A stretch of DNA of 64,000 nt, from contig JAIMKR010000006.1 of NCBI GenBank assembly GCA_020692325.1, forward strand, positions 1 to 64,000, read 5' to 3'. Origin of the DNA: Desulfocurvus sp. GTDB lineage: Bacteria > Desulfobacterota > Desulfovibrionia > Desulfovibrionales > Desulfovibrionaceae. The notes under the pieces were generated by a model that saw only the letters and a list, made by a program, of their open reading frames with translations, ran no database searches and had not been told where the DNA came from. Both the position numbers and the translations under genes were made by a program. Numbering within the stretch: position 1 is the stretch's first letter; every line of letters starts with the position of its first letter. Positions 54,257 through 63,269 of this stretch are shown here, one piece after another.

Positions 54257-54826
54257 CTACTTGCCGCTCTTGGACGGCAGCACGCAGGACTCGCTGCAGC
54301 AGGTGCCGTAAAGAAAGCCGTTGTAGGCGTGGAGGATGCGCTCCTCCTTGCTGCGGCGCTCATCGGGCAGGGGAACGCGCGGCGTTTTGGCGTCGATGGC
54401 CAGCGCCTCCTCCCAGGAGGGAATGGCGCGCACGCCGGTGGCCACGCACTCGCCGCTCTTCACGTCGAGGATGCTCGCGCCGATGGAGTCCGACGCGATG
54501 GCCACGGGCACCGGGCCGCCGGGAAACAATCGCGCGCAGCTCACCGTCTCGCGCTCGAAGCTGCCCACGTCGCCCGCGCAGAAAATGACGAGCACGACGG
54601 GCCGGTCCTGTTCGTCGTAGGCCACGAGGTCGATGTGCCGGCCGGTCTCCTCGCCGTCGATGACGAACGTCAGCGGCACCTTGGCCTTGACCCGGCCCTT
54701 GGGATAACCCTTCTTTTCCACGAGGTACCTGGCCAGCGCCTGCCGGAACTCCTCGTAGGTGGTTTCCTCGATGCTCTTGCCGGTGAGATAATCCGTGAGC
54801 ATTCCGCCCAGACTGACTTCATGCAT
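54257..54826 (-). CDS. HsdR N-terminal domain protein, catalytic residues lost
   Basis: A 189-aa protein matching the type I restriction enzyme R N-terminal domain (PD-D/ExK nuclease fold): EEFRQALARYLVEKKGYPKG, VIDGEETGRHIDLVAYDEQD and PVVLVIFCAGDVGSFE. Asp66 is kept, but the ExK pair that normally reads ECK aligns with Ile81-Phe82-Cys83, so nuclease activity is unlikely. There is no helicase domain and no hsdM/S nearby. The C-terminus has a cysteine group (YGTCCSESC). It may bind DNA or have a non-nuclease role. It is divergent from the zinc-ribbon gene with 68 bases between them. Confidence 0.82.
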   Translation of the reverse strand: MHEVSLGGMLTDYLTGKSIEETTYEEFRQALARYLVEKKGYPKGRVKAKVPLTFVIDGEETGRHIDLVAYDEQDRPVVLVIFCAGDVGSFERETVSCARLFPGGPVPVAIASDSIGASILDVKSGECVATGVRAIPSWEEALAIDAKTPRVPLPDERRSKEERILHAYNGFLYGTCCSESCVLPSKSGK

Positions 54827-54894
54827 GTGCTTCTCCTGTCCTTGACCCCGCGACGCACTGGAGTGAAAAACACCGCAGGGGAACCGATTCCCGG

Positions 54895-55281
54895 ATGCGT
54901 TGTCCCTACTGCGACACGATGGTCATCCACGTCGACACCTGTTGCCCCGGCTGCCAGGCCGTCATCGTCTACGGCCTGCACCCGCTGGAACTGTTCAAGT
55001 GGGCGCGCTTCGCGGCCCTGTGCCTCTCCCTCGTCATCTACGTGATACTCCCCCCTTACTCAAGACGCGTCTTCGGCGAATACGCCATGGAGATCATGGG
55101 CCTTCTCGCCTTGCGCTCCGTTCCCTGCCTGCCGCGGCTGACGCGTGGCCGCATCCATTTCTGGCGCGGGCGTCATCCCCTGGTGCATGCCGCCCGCGCC
55201 AAAAGGGAGGGCCCGCCGAAGCGGGCCCTGGTGACGATGAGAGGGAAGGAGGAGAACGATTTCTACGGCAGCAGCTGCTGA
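54895..55281 (+). CDS. Zinc-ribbon protein with one membrane segment
   Basis: A 128-aa protein whose first 20 residues hold two CxxC knuckles, Cys3/Cys6 and Cys17/Cys20 (RCPYCDTMVIHVDTCCPGCQ), followed by one hydrophobic segment (FAALCLSLVIYVILPPYS). The last 40 residues are read through the terminator of the opposite nuo operon and look less protein-like, and the 3' end overlaps nuoN by 19 bases. An AGGGGAA site is loosely placed before the ATG. The N-terminal half is convincing; the true length is uncertain. Confidence 0.5.
   Translation: MRCPYCDTMVIHVDTCCPGCQAVIVYGLHPLELFKWARFAALCLSLVIYVILPPYSRRVFGEYAMEIMGLLALRSVPCLPRLTRGRIHFWRGRHPLVHAARAKREGPPKRALVTMRGKEENDFYGSSC
55201..55229 (-). terminator. 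Terminator of the nuo operon
   Basis: On the minus strand AGGGCCCGC-TTCG-GCGGGCCCT forms a perfect 9-bp stem with a tetraloop, followed by CCCTTTT. It lies 34 bases beyond the nuoN stop. Confidence 0.85.
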
Positions 55282-56717
55282 CCGGCGCGCACGGCGTAGT
55301 CGAACAATCCGGCGGGCGCGATGCCGAAGAGCAGCACCACGGCGGTCAGCAACCCGGCCCCGCACACGCTGAAGGGGCTGTTGTCCGGCACGGGCGGATT
55401 CTCGCCGGCCTCGTGGGTGTAGGCGTGACGCACCAGGCTCAGGTAGTAGAAGATGGCGATGGCGCTGTTGACGCCAAGGGTGATGACCAGCCAGTTGTAG
55501 CCGTGGTTCCAGGCCGCCATGGCCAGGAAGAGCTTCCCGGCGAAGCCGATGGTGGGCGGCAGCCCCACCAGGGCGAAGGCCCCCACGGCCAGGGCGAAGG
55601 CCAGGGCCGGCGCGCGCCGGTACAGGCCGTTGAGGTCATCGAGCTGAAGATTGCGGCCATCCGTGGCCACGCGGCTGATGACCCAGAAGCACAGCAGGTT
55701 CATGCACACGTAGGCCAGCGCGTAGAACGCCGCGGCCGAGAGGCCCATGGCCGTGCCGGCCACCAGTCCCACCATGACGTAGCCCGCGTGGGCCACGGAC
55801 GAGAAGCCGAGCAGGCGCTTCACGTCCGTCTGCGCCAGGGCGCACAGGTTGCCATAGGTCATGGAGATGGCTCCGAGCACCGCCAGCAGCGTGGTGATCT
55901 CCAGCCCCGGCTTCAGGAGCGCGGCCAGCCGCACCAGCACCACCACCGCGCCCAGCTTGGGCAGCGTGGCCACGAAGCTGGCGGTCTCGTTGCTCGCGCC
56001 CTGGTACACGTCCGGGCACCAGAAGTGGAAGGGAAACAGCGCCAGCTTGTAGAACATGCCGCCCATGAACAGCGAGAGCCCGACCACGGCCATGGGCTGG
56101 GCCTGGAAGCTCCAGGACCGCTGCGCCAGCTGGGCGATGTAGCTCGTGTTCTGGCTGGCCAGAATGTAGGAGAAGCCAAACAGGGCGATGGCCGTGGCCA
56201 CCGCGCCAAAGAGAATGTACTTGATGCCGGCCTCGGCCGCGCGCGGGTCGCCCTTGCCGCCGAAGGCGCGCAGGGGAATCACCGCGTAGAGGCTGTAGGA
56301 GCTGATCTCCAGAGCGATGTAGATGGTGATGAGCTCCACCGCCGAGGACAAGATCATCAGCCCCCAGGCGGAGATGGCCAGCAGCATGAAGTAGTCCGGC
56401 CGCTTGCGCTCGGTCAGGGTGGACTGCCGCGCGGCGTTGAGCACCGCCACGTAGAACCCGGCGGAAATGGCCAGCTTGAAGAACTGCGAGAGGGCGTCGA
56501 GCTTGTAGGCCCCGCCGAAGATCAGCCCCTCCGCGCCCCAGGAGACGATGTTCACGAAGACGCCGAAGCCGGCGAAATACGGCAGCCAGCGTTCGGCCGG
56601 CGGCGTCTCGGTTCCGCCGGGACGGTTGGGGCCGCCCCCGAGACTCTGGAGGAGCAGGGCCACGATGAGCAGCAGCTGATAGAGCTCCGGCACGATCAAA
56701 ACGGGATTGAACTCCAC
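55263..56717 (-). CDS. nuoN: NADH-quinone oxidoreductase subunit NuoN
   Basis: Proton-pumping membrane subunit, 484 aa, about 14 transmembrane helices. The antiporter-fold signatures are present: ALEISSYSLYA (TM5 Glu), KLALFPFHFWCPDVYQGA (TM7 Lys region), and ALAQTDVKRLLGFSSVAHAG (TM8-9). YIGCAG-like PPTIGFAGKLFL follows. It is the last gene of the operon, nine bases after nuoM. A terminator follows. Confidence 0.95.
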   Translation of the reverse strand: MEFNPVLIVPELYQLLLIVALLLQSLGGGPNRPGGTETPPAERWLPYFAGFGVFVNIVSWGAEGLIFGGAYKLDALSQFFKLAISAGFYVAVLNAARQSTLTERKRPDYFMLLAISAWGLMILSSAVELITIYIALEISSYSLYAVIPLRAFGGKGDPRAAEAGIKYILFGAVATAIALFGFSYILASQNTSYIAQLAQRSWSFQAQPMAVVGLSLFMGGMFYKLALFPFHFWCPDVYQGASNETASFVATLPKLGAVVVLVRLAALLKPGLEITTLLAVLGAISMTYGNLCALAQTDVKRLLGFSSVAHAGYVMVGLVAGTAMGLSAAAFYALAYVCMNLLCFWVISRVATDGRNLQLDDLNGLYRRAPALAFALAVGAFALVGLPPTIGFAGKLFLAMAAWNHGYNWLVITLGVNSAIAIFYYLSLVRHAYTHEAGENPPVPDNSPFSVCGAGLLTAVVLLFGIAPAGLFDYAVRAGQQLLP

Positions 56718-56726
56718 GGCGACCCC

Positions 56727-58286
56727 CTAGTTGTTGACCGCTACGGGCGTTTGCGCGGTGGCGGCGACGGCTGTGGCCACACCGGACAAGGCCGGAGGAG
56801 CCGGCTGGGCGGAGGCGGTCTGAACCACCGCGGTGCGCGAGGCGAAATCGCCCACCAGCTTCTCCACGCTCGGATCGATGACGTTGAAGAACACCTTCGG
56901 CGCGAGGCCGATGTAGAACACGAACACGGCCGGGACCACGAGATAGACCAGCTCGCGGGTGTTCAGGTCGCGCCAGAGCCTGGCCGTGCTGGGCGTGCCC
57001 CAGGCCATCTTGATGGTCACGCGGAACATGTACGCCGCACTGAGCAACACGCCCGGGACGATCAGCGCGCCGATGTACGGATTCTTCTGGAACGCGCCCA
57101 CGAAGACCAGCATCTCGCCCACGAAGCCGTTGGTGCCGGGGAAGCCGATGCTGGCCAGCGCGTACAGCCCCCAGAAGCCCATGAAGGCCGGCAGGTACTT
57201 GCCCATTCCCATGTTGGCCGAGATTTCGCGGCTATGGCTGCGCTCGTACACCGCGCCGATCATCATGAACAGCGCGCCCGTGACGACGCCGTGGTTGAGC
57301 ATCTGGAACAGCGCGCCCTCGACCCCGCGCACATTGAACAGGAAGATGCCCAGCGTGACGAAGCCCATGTGCTCCACCGAGGAGTAGGCCACCAGCTTCT
57401 TGATGTCCGTCTGACCGAGCGCGATGGCCCCGCCATACAGGATGCTCGCGATGGACACGGCGATCATCAACGGCGCGAAGTACACGCTGGCGTCGGGCGT
57501 CAGCGGCAGGCAGAAGCGCAGAAAGCCGTAGGTGCCCATTTTGAGCAGCACGGCCGCCAGGATGACCGATCCGGCGCTGGGCGCCTGCACGTGGGCGGCG
57601 GGCAGCCAGGTGTGGAACGGGAACATGGGCACCTTGATGGCGAAGGCCAGCGCCATGGCCAGAAACGCCCAGAACTGGAAGTCGAAGCTGAAGTGCGTCC
57701 GCATCAGCTCGGGGATGGAGAAGGTGCCGCCCGTGACGCGGAAGGCCACGATGGCCACCAGCAGGAACATGCTGCCCGCCAGCGTGTACAGGAAGAACTT
57801 CAGCGAGGCGTACCGGCGCTGATCGCCGCCCCAGACCGCGATGAGCAGGTACATGGGAATGAGCATGGCCTCCCAGAACACGTAGAAGAGCACCAGGTCG
57901 AGGGAGGTGAACACGCCCACGCACGCGCTGGTCATGAACAGCAGGCAGAAGTGGAATTCCTTCACGCGCTTGCTGATGTAGGTCCAGGAGCACAGGACGC
58001 ACAGCGGCAGTATGGCCAGCGTCAGCATGACCATGAGGTAGCTGATGCCGTCCACGCCGAGCGCGTAGTTCAATCCCCACTGCGGCACCCAGGCGGCTTT
58101 CTCCGTGAACTGAAAGTCGGCGATGAACCGGTAGCGCAGCAGCGGCAGCCCAAAGATGAGCTCCAGGATGGATGCGCCGAAGGTGTAGGTGCGCGCCACC
58201 TGCGGGCTTTTAATGAGGAACAGCCCCGCTGCGGCCACAAGGGGAAACACGATGAGACTCGTTAAAACCGGGTATCCGAAGTCCAA
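56727..58286 (-). CDS. nuoM: NADH-quinone oxidoreductase subunit NuoM
   Basis: Antiporter-like proton pump subunit of 519 aa. LFYVFWEAMLIPMYLLI carries the TM5 Glu, IKVPMFPFHTWLPAAHVQAP the TM7 Lys, and GQTDIKKLVAYSSVEHMGF the channel helix; GPGTNGF-like FPGTNGFVGEMLV follows. An Ala/Thr/Val-rich hydrophilic tail of about 45 residues extends past the last helix. The gene follows the 598-aa antiporter subunit by 27 bases. Confidence 0.95.
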   Translation of the reverse strand: MDFGYPVLTSLIVFPLVAAAGLFLIKSPQVARTYTFGASILELIFGLPLLRYRFIADFQFTEKAAWVPQWGLNYALGVDGISYLMVMLTLAILPLCVLCSWTYISKRVKEFHFCLLFMTSACVGVFTSLDLVLFYVFWEAMLIPMYLLIAVWGGDQRRYASLKFFLYTLAGSMFLLVAIVAFRVTGGTFSIPELMRTHFSFDFQFWAFLAMALAFAIKVPMFPFHTWLPAAHVQAPSAGSVILAAVLLKMGTYGFLRFCLPLTPDASVYFAPLMIAVSIASILYGGAIALGQTDIKKLVAYSSVEHMGFVTLGIFLFNVRGVEGALFQMLNHGVVTGALFMMIGAVYERSHSREISANMGMGKYLPAFMGFWGLYALASIGFPGTNGFVGEMLVFVGAFQKNPYIGALIVPGVLLSAAYMFRVTIKMAWGTPSTARLWRDLNTRELVYLVVPAVFVFYIGLAPKVFFNVIDPSVEKLVGDFASRTAVVQTASAQPAPPALSGVATAVAATAQTPVAVNN

Positions 58287-58313
58287 GGTTCGCTCTCCGT
58301 CTCGTTGCGGGGT

Positions 58314-60110
58314 TTAGGCCAGATACCAGACCAGGGCGAAGATGCCGAGGGCCAGCGCGGCGGTCAGCCCCAGGTAGTCCTGGAGCCTGCCGCTCTGCAC
58401 CTTGGCGCCGAGAACGCCGATGTTCCGGACCGTGTACGCCGAGCCGTCCACCACGGTGTCGATGCCCTTGGTGTCGAACCACGCCGTGCCACGGCCGGCG
58501 GCGAGCAGCCCGCGCAGGCCGACGGCCCGGTAGGCCTCGGTCCAGCGGTCGTCAAGCCAGGCCAGCGGCCGGGAAACCAACGCCAGCACGCCCCGGCCGA
58601 TGAGCCGGTAGAAGTAGTCGAAGTCCAGGTTGGTCTTGGCGTGCGGGGTGATGATGTCCCGCGTGAGGTAGAAGGCCAGCCCGGTGAAGCCCAGCAGCAG
58701 AAGCGACTGCAACACGTGCCAGGTGGTCCAGGGGTGGTAGGCCTCCTCCATCGCGAAGGGCAGGTAGCGATAAAGCATATCCGGGTACAGACCCTGGGCG
58801 ATGCACAACGCCGCGCCCATGGCCATGGCCAGATACATGTTCAGCGGAATGGGCCTGAGCTCCATCTTGTCGTTGGCCGGCTTGGCGAAGAAGGCGAAGT
58901 ACGGCAGCTTGATGCCCACCGAGAGGAACGTGCCCACCGCCGCGATCTCCATGCCGATGGCCAGCCAGGTGCGATGCGCCTCGGCCGCGCCGGCGATGGT
59001 CATGGTCTTGGAGATGAAGCCGTTGAACCCCGGCATTCCCGAGATCGAGAGGGCCGCCACCATGTACAGAACCATCACCCAGGGCAGCCGGTGCGCCAAA
59101 CCGCCCAGCTTGTCCAGCTTGGTGGTGCCGGCGGCGTAGAGCAGGCAGCCCGCGCCCATGAACAAGAGCCCCTTATACAGGATGTGCGCGTAGGCGTGGG
59201 CCACCGCGCCGTTCATGGTCATGGCCGTGCCGATGCCGATGCCGGCCACCATGTACCCGACCTGCGAGACGATGTGGTAGGAAAGGATGCGCCGGGCGTT
59301 GTTCTCGATGCAGGCGTAGAGCACGCCGTACACCGCCATCACCGTGCCGGCAATGGCCAGCGCCTCCACCCCGTGGAATCCGCGCAAGAGCACGTACACC
59401 GCCGTCTTGGTGGTGAAGGCGCACAGGAACACCGAGCCAGTCACCGTGCCCTCGGGGTAGGCGTCCGGCAGCCAGGCGTGCAGCGGAACCACCGCCGCGT
59501 TCACGCAGAAGCCCAGCATGATCATCCAGTCGTAGGCCATCATGTGGCCGGGATCCACGTGGTCGAAGGCCAGCGTGCCCGCGGACTTGTAGCGCAGGAT
59601 GAGCCCGATGAGCAGGAACAGCCCGCCGATGGTGTGGTACAGGAAGTACCGGAAGCCCGCCTTGGTCGACACCGGATTGCGCGCCAGCCAAATGAGGAAG
59701 GTGGAGCCGATGCTCATCATCTCCCAGAAGATGAACAGCGTCAGGTAGTCGCCGGCGAAGGTGCAACCGAACGCCCCGCCCACGTACACGCAGGCCATGA
59801 TGTGTTGCAGCCGGTCATCCACGTGCAGGGCGTAGACCATGCCGATGAGGCTCATGATGGCGAAGACCTGCGCGAAAATGAGCGAGAGCTTGTCCACCCG
59901 CCCGAAGTGCAGCGTCTGGCCCAGCCACGCGACCTGCCCGTACTCGCCGGGAGCGATGGTCATCACGCTCCATATGGCGACGATGGGCGGCACGAGCAGC
60001 AACCACTTCCAGCCCGTTTTTCCGGGCAGGAACGGCAGCATGAGCGCCAGGAGATAGAACCCCAGCGTGGGATGCACGAAACCGCTAACGATTGCGCTCA
60101 TAGTAGTCAT
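58314..60110 (-). CDS. MrpD/NuoL-like antiporter subunit, 598 aa
   Basis: A proton-translocating Mrp antiporter-type subunit in the position where nuoL would be expected. IFWEMMSIGSTFLIW has the TM5 Glu, VPLHAWLPDAYPEGTV the TM7 pair and ARRILSYHIVSQVGYMVAG the TM8-9 channel. A C-terminal extension of about 170 residues (from ITPHAKTNLDFDYFYRL) has one last helix, reminiscent of the lateral arm of NuoL but shorter. Annotations call such proteins Na+/H+ antiporter subunit D. It overlaps the upstream 88-aa gene by 26 bases. The ion pumped cannot be told from sequence. Confidence 0.9.
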   Translation of the reverse strand: MTTMSAIVSGFVHPTLGFYLLALMLPFLPGKTGWKWLLLVPPIVAIWSVMTIAPGEYGQVAWLGQTLHFGRVDKLSLIFAQVFAIMSLIGMVYALHVDDRLQHIMACVYVGGAFGCTFAGDYLTLFIFWEMMSIGSTFLIWLARNPVSTKAGFRYFLYHTIGGLFLLIGLILRYKSAGTLAFDHVDPGHMMAYDWMIMLGFCVNAAVVPLHAWLPDAYPEGTVTGSVFLCAFTTKTAVYVLLRGFHGVEALAIAGTVMAVYGVLYACIENNARRILSYHIVSQVGYMVAGIGIGTAMTMNGAVAHAYAHILYKGLLFMGAGCLLYAAGTTKLDKLGGLAHRLPWVMVLYMVAALSISGMPGFNGFISKTMTIAGAAEAHRTWLAIGMEIAAVGTFLSVGIKLPYFAFFAKPANDKMELRPIPLNMYLAMAMGAALCIAQGLYPDMLYRYLPFAMEEAYHPWTTWHVLQSLLLLGFTGLAFYLTRDIITPHAKTNLDFDYFYRLIGRGVLALVSRPLAWLDDRWTEAYRAVGLRGLLAAGRGTAWFDTKGIDTVVDGSAYTVRNIGVLGAKVQSGRLQDYLGLTAALALGIFALVWYLA

Positions 60111-60351
60111 CTCCCCGGCTGATCATGGGCTGGACGATCTTTTTCATGACGATGACCATGGCCAGGCCCACCACGAGCCCGAACACGGCCCAGAACCCGG
60201 GATAGGCGTCGAACACGTACTCCGCCTCGTGCGGGCGGACGAACAGGTTCGCCGCGACCAGCCCGGCCAGGGCCAGGAAGAGCAGCCACGCCAACACCCG
60301 CGACTTGCTCCGCAGCCAATTCAGCAGCATTCCGAACAAGCTCATCGCCAT
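60085..60351 (-). CDS. Small membrane protein between the antiporter subunits
   Basis: An 88-aa protein with two transmembrane segments (LAWLLFLALAGLVAANLFV and FWAVFGLVVGLAMVIVM) joined by a loop with VRPHEAEYVFDAYPG. The C-terminus is charged (ISRGDDYYERNR). It starts four bases after the 499-aa antiporter gene and overlaps the next by 26 bases, so it is translated with them. It may be an accessory subunit of the Nuo complex. I do not recognise a named family. Confidence 0.8.
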   Translation of the reverse strand: MAMSLFGMLLNWLRSKSRVLAWLLFLALAGLVAANLFVRPHEAEYVFDAYPGFWAVFGLVVGLAMVIVMKKIVQPMISRGDDYYERNR

Positions 60352-60355
60352 CCCC

Positions 60356-61855
60356 CTAGAACTTTCCGAACACGCGGATGAAGTCCATGAATATGGCCGG
60401 GTACAGGCCCAGCAACACCGAAATGGCCCCCGTGGCGCACAGCGGAATCACCATGGTCAGCGGCGCCTCGCGGTAGTTTTCGAACTGCGCGGGCTCCGCC
60501 ACGGGCGGCTTGAAGAACGCCCGGTAGATGATGGGCACGAAGTAGCCCGCGTTCAGCGCCGTGGAGAGCATGAAGGCCAGGAAAAGCAGGATCTGCCCGG
60601 CCTGGAGCGCGCCGTTGACGATGTACCATTTGGAGACGAAGCCGCACACCGGCGGCATGCCGATCATGGACAGGGCGGCGACGGCGAACGCTCCGAAGGT
60701 CCAGGGCATCTTGCGGCCCAGGCCGTCCATGAGGCTGATCTTGCGCAGGCGCGTGACCACGAAGATGGCGCCGGCCGCGAAGAACAGCGTGATCTTGGAG
60801 AAGGCGTGGTGCGCGATGTGCGCCATGCCGCCCTGCATGGCCATGGGCGTCAGCATGGCCACGCCGCAGACGATGTACGACAGCTGCGCCACCGTGGAGT
60901 AGGCCAGCCGGGCCTTCAGATCGTCCTTGGTCAGCGCGATGAAGCTGGCCGCCGTGAGGGTGAAGGCCGCCACGGCCGCCGTGGGCAGGCCCAGGCCGAG
61001 CTGCTGCATCAGATCCACGCCGAAGCCGGAGAGGATGACGCGGCACACGCAGAACACGCCAGCCTTGACCACCGCCACGGCGTGCAGCAGGGCCGAAACC
61101 GGGGTGGGAGCGACCATGGCCGAGGGCAGCCAGTTGTGGAAGGGCATGAGCGCCGCCTTGGCGATGCCCGCGATGTACAGGGCGTAGGTGATGGTGACGG
61201 CCAGCGGATGCGCGGCCACCACCTCGGGCGGAAACATGCCGGTCATCACGTCGCCCAGGTGGAAGTCCAGGCTGCCCACCAGCACGTAGGTCATGACCAT
61301 GGCCGGGAAAAGGAACAGCTTGCTGGTGCCCATGAGGTACACGATGTACTTGCGCGCGCCGTTGAAGCCCTCCTCGTCCTGGTGATGGGCGACGAGCGGG
61401 TACGTGAACACGGTGATGACCTCGTAGAAGAGGTACATGGTGAACACGTTGGCGGAGAGCGCCACGCCCTCGGCCCCGAAGATGGCCACGGCGAAGCAAA
61501 CGTAGTAGCGCGTCTGGGCGTGCTCGTTGAGCCCGCGCATGTAGCCGATGTTGTAGCTGGTGGCGAACATCCACAGGAAGCTGGCCACCAGACCGAAGAT
61601 GAGCGAGAGCCCGTCGGCGCAGAAGGTCACCGTGATGCCGGGCATGATGTCGAACAGCTTGTATTCCCAGATGTTGCCGGCCAGCACCTGCGGGGCCAGG
61701 CTCAGAACCGAGACGAAGGTGAGGCCGCCGGCAATGAAGCTCACGGACTCGCGGCGGTTGATGTTGCGCCGGTTGAGCCAGATGAACAGCGGCGCCGCCA
61801 TGGTGATGAGCACCGGCAGAAGCACGCGGGCGCTTTCGATGATGCCTGTCGTCAT
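60356..61855 (-). CDS. MrpD/NuoL-like antiporter subunit, 499 aa
   Basis: Second antiporter-type subunit, about 14 helices. TMYLFYEVITVFTYPLV carries the TM5 Glu, LMPFHNWLPSAMVAPTPVSA the TM7 region, and DLKARLAYSTVAQLSYIVCG the channel helix. It lacks the long lateral arm of NuoL. With NuoM, NuoN and the 598-aa subunit it makes four pumping modules where the standard complex has three. It begins seven bases after nuoK and ends four before the small membrane protein gene. Confidence 0.9.
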   Translation of the reverse strand: MTTGIIESARVLLPVLITMAAPLFIWLNRRNINRRESVSFIAGGLTFVSVLSLAPQVLAGNIWEYKLFDIMPGITVTFCADGLSLIFGLVASFLWMFATSYNIGYMRGLNEHAQTRYYVCFAVAIFGAEGVALSANVFTMYLFYEVITVFTYPLVAHHQDEEGFNGARKYIVYLMGTSKLFLFPAMVMTYVLVGSLDFHLGDVMTGMFPPEVVAAHPLAVTITYALYIAGIAKAALMPFHNWLPSAMVAPTPVSALLHAVAVVKAGVFCVCRVILSGFGVDLMQQLGLGLPTAAVAAFTLTAASFIALTKDDLKARLAYSTVAQLSYIVCGVAMLTPMAMQGGMAHIAHHAFSKITLFFAAGAIFVVTRLRKISLMDGLGRKMPWTFGAFAVAALSMIGMPPVCGFVSKWYIVNGALQAGQILLFLAFMLSTALNAGYFVPIIYRAFFKPPVAEPAQFENYREAPLTMVIPLCATGAISVLLGLYPAIFMDFIRVFGKF

Positions 61856-61862
61856 GATTCGC

Positions 61863-62171
61863 TCATCCCTTCAGCGTCGTGACGGCGCTGGTTTTGGTGG
61901 TGCCGAAACGCCGGGCCACGACGATGATGATGGCGAGCACCAGCGTCGCCTCGGCCGCGGCCAGCCCCATGGCGAAGAGCGTGGCCAGCTGCCCCAGCAC
62001 CGCGTTGGCCGGGGTGAGCTGCGCCGCCGCCATGATGGACAACCCCGCGCCGTTGAGCATCAGCTCCACGCAGATGAGCATTCCCACCAGGCTGCGCCGC
62101 TGGCAGATGCCGAACAGGCCGAGCGCCAGCAGCAGCAAGGCCACGAGTTGATAAAGCGTCAACGGACTCAT
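61863..62171 (-). CDS. nuoK: NADH-quinone oxidoreductase subunit NuoK
   Basis: A 102-aa three-helix membrane subunit. GICQRRSLVGMLICVELMLN contains the conserved Glu of TM2, and FAMGLAAAEATLVLAIIIVV the Glu of TM3. The length matches typical NuoK (100-102 aa). Its ATG overlaps the nuoJ stop by four bases. Confidence 0.96.
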   Translation of the reverse strand: MSPLTLYQLVALLLLALGLFGICQRRSLVGMLICVELMLNGAGLSIMAAAQLTPANAVLGQLATLFAMGLAAAEATLVLAIIIVVARRFGTTKTSAVTTLKG

Positions 62172-62677
62172 TTGCCGTTCCTCCTCTCCCAGGCCAGCAG
62201 CACCGCGCCGGCCATGGCCACCAGAAGCACCACGGAAATCAGCTCGAAGGCCAGGCCGTAGGGGCCGAGCAACCCCAGACCCAGCTTCTCGATGCTCACC
62301 TCCACCGGCACGCCCGTGCCGGCCACGGGATGGGTGAGCACCAGCCACGAAAGGACCCCGCCCACCACGGTGACGGCGAGCAGCGCCAGCGTGTTCTGGC
62401 GCAGGGGGGCGCTCTCGGCCTCCTCGCCGCCGGCGTCTGCGCGGGTGAGCATGACGGCGAAGAAGATGAGCACGCACACCGCGCCCACGTAGATGAGGAT
62501 CTGCATAAAGGCCATGAACGGCGAATTGAGCAGCATGTACATGCCGGCCACGCCCAGCAGCGTGGCGATAAGCCCCACCATGGCCCGCACCAGGCTCTTG
62601 GCCGCCACGGCCAGGATGCCGCCGCAAAGAATGATCAGCGTGTACACGCCGAAGGCTATTTTAGCCATCAGTTCCAT
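62168..62677 (-). CDS. nuoJ: NADH-quinone oxidoreductase subunit NuoJ
   Basis: A 169-aa five-helix membrane subunit. SPFMAFMQILIYVGAVCVLI is the family signature around TM3 with the bulge-forming YVGA. It starts three bases after nuoI and overlaps nuoK. Confidence 0.95.
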   Translation of the reverse strand: MELMAKIAFGVYTLIILCGGILAVAAKSLVRAMVGLIATLLGVAGMYMLLNSPFMAFMQILIYVGAVCVLIFFAVMLTRADAGGEEAESAPLRQNTLALLAVTVVGGVLSWLVLTHPVAGTGVPVEVSIEKLGLGLLGPYGLAFELISVVLLVAMAGAVLLAWERRNGK

Positions 62678-62680
62678 TGG

Positions 62681-63247
62681 TTACGCCTCACTCTCGGCGG
62701 CGGGACGCGCTTCCCGCCGCGCCGGTTTGGCCTGCGCCTCGGCTTCGCGGAGCTGAAGCACCAGGTCGTACTGAAAGTCGTTGCGCGAGTATCCGGCCAC
62801 GTAAACGTTGTGCGAGAACCGCAGCGAACCGGTCGGGCAGTTCTCCATGCAGGTGCCGCACAGGCTGCACAGGCTGAAGTCGTACAGGAACTTCTCGGGA
62901 TCCTTGGGCGTCTGGTCCTTGACCTTCTCGCCCCTGGTCTTGGCCTCGGCCACGGCCTTCTCCTCCTCGGGCGTGGGCTTGGGCGGCTTGCGCTTCACCA
63001 CGGTGATGCAACCCGAGGGGCAGGAGATGGCGCACATGCCGCAGGAAATGCAGCGCGGCTTGAACGGATCCTTCGTGCCGCCCACCAGCTCCAGGTGGCC
63101 CTTGAACGTGCCGACGGTGGACACGGCCTTCCACGGGTAACGCACGGTGCGCTGCGGCTCCACGAAGTATTTGCCGGTCACCCGGAGCCCGACCATGAGG
63201 CTCCACAGGTCGGAGACGGTCCGAAATGCTTGTTTGATGGCGTTCAT
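62681..63247 (-). CDS. nuoI: NADH-quinone oxidoreductase subunit NuoI
   Basis: Ferredoxin-like subunit with two [4Fe-4S] clusters linking the peripheral arm to the quinone site. The motifs are CISCGMCAISCPSGC and CSLCGTCMENCPTG. The 188-aa protein has an Ala/Arg/Glu-rich C-terminal tail and a charged insert between the clusters (PKPTPEEEKAVAEAKTRGEK), longer than in E. coli. It starts 22 bases after nuoH. Confidence 0.96.
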   Translation of the reverse strand: MNAIKQAFRTVSDLWSLMVGLRVTGKYFVEPQRTVRYPWKAVSTVGTFKGHLELVGGTKDPFKPRCISCGMCAISCPSGCITVVKRKPPKPTPEEEKAVAEAKTRGEKVKDQTPKDPEKFLYDFSLCSLCGTCMENCPTGSLRFSHNVYVAGYSRNDFQYDLVLQLREAEAQAKPARREARPAAESEA

Positions 63248-63269
63248 GACTGTCCTTTCTCCCCCCGCG

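Noticed and set aside
54900-58265. A plus-strand open frame of over 1100 codons across nuoM and nuoN
   Set aside because: It is His/Gly/Arg-rich and antisense to clear NuoM and NuoN; no recognisable protein.
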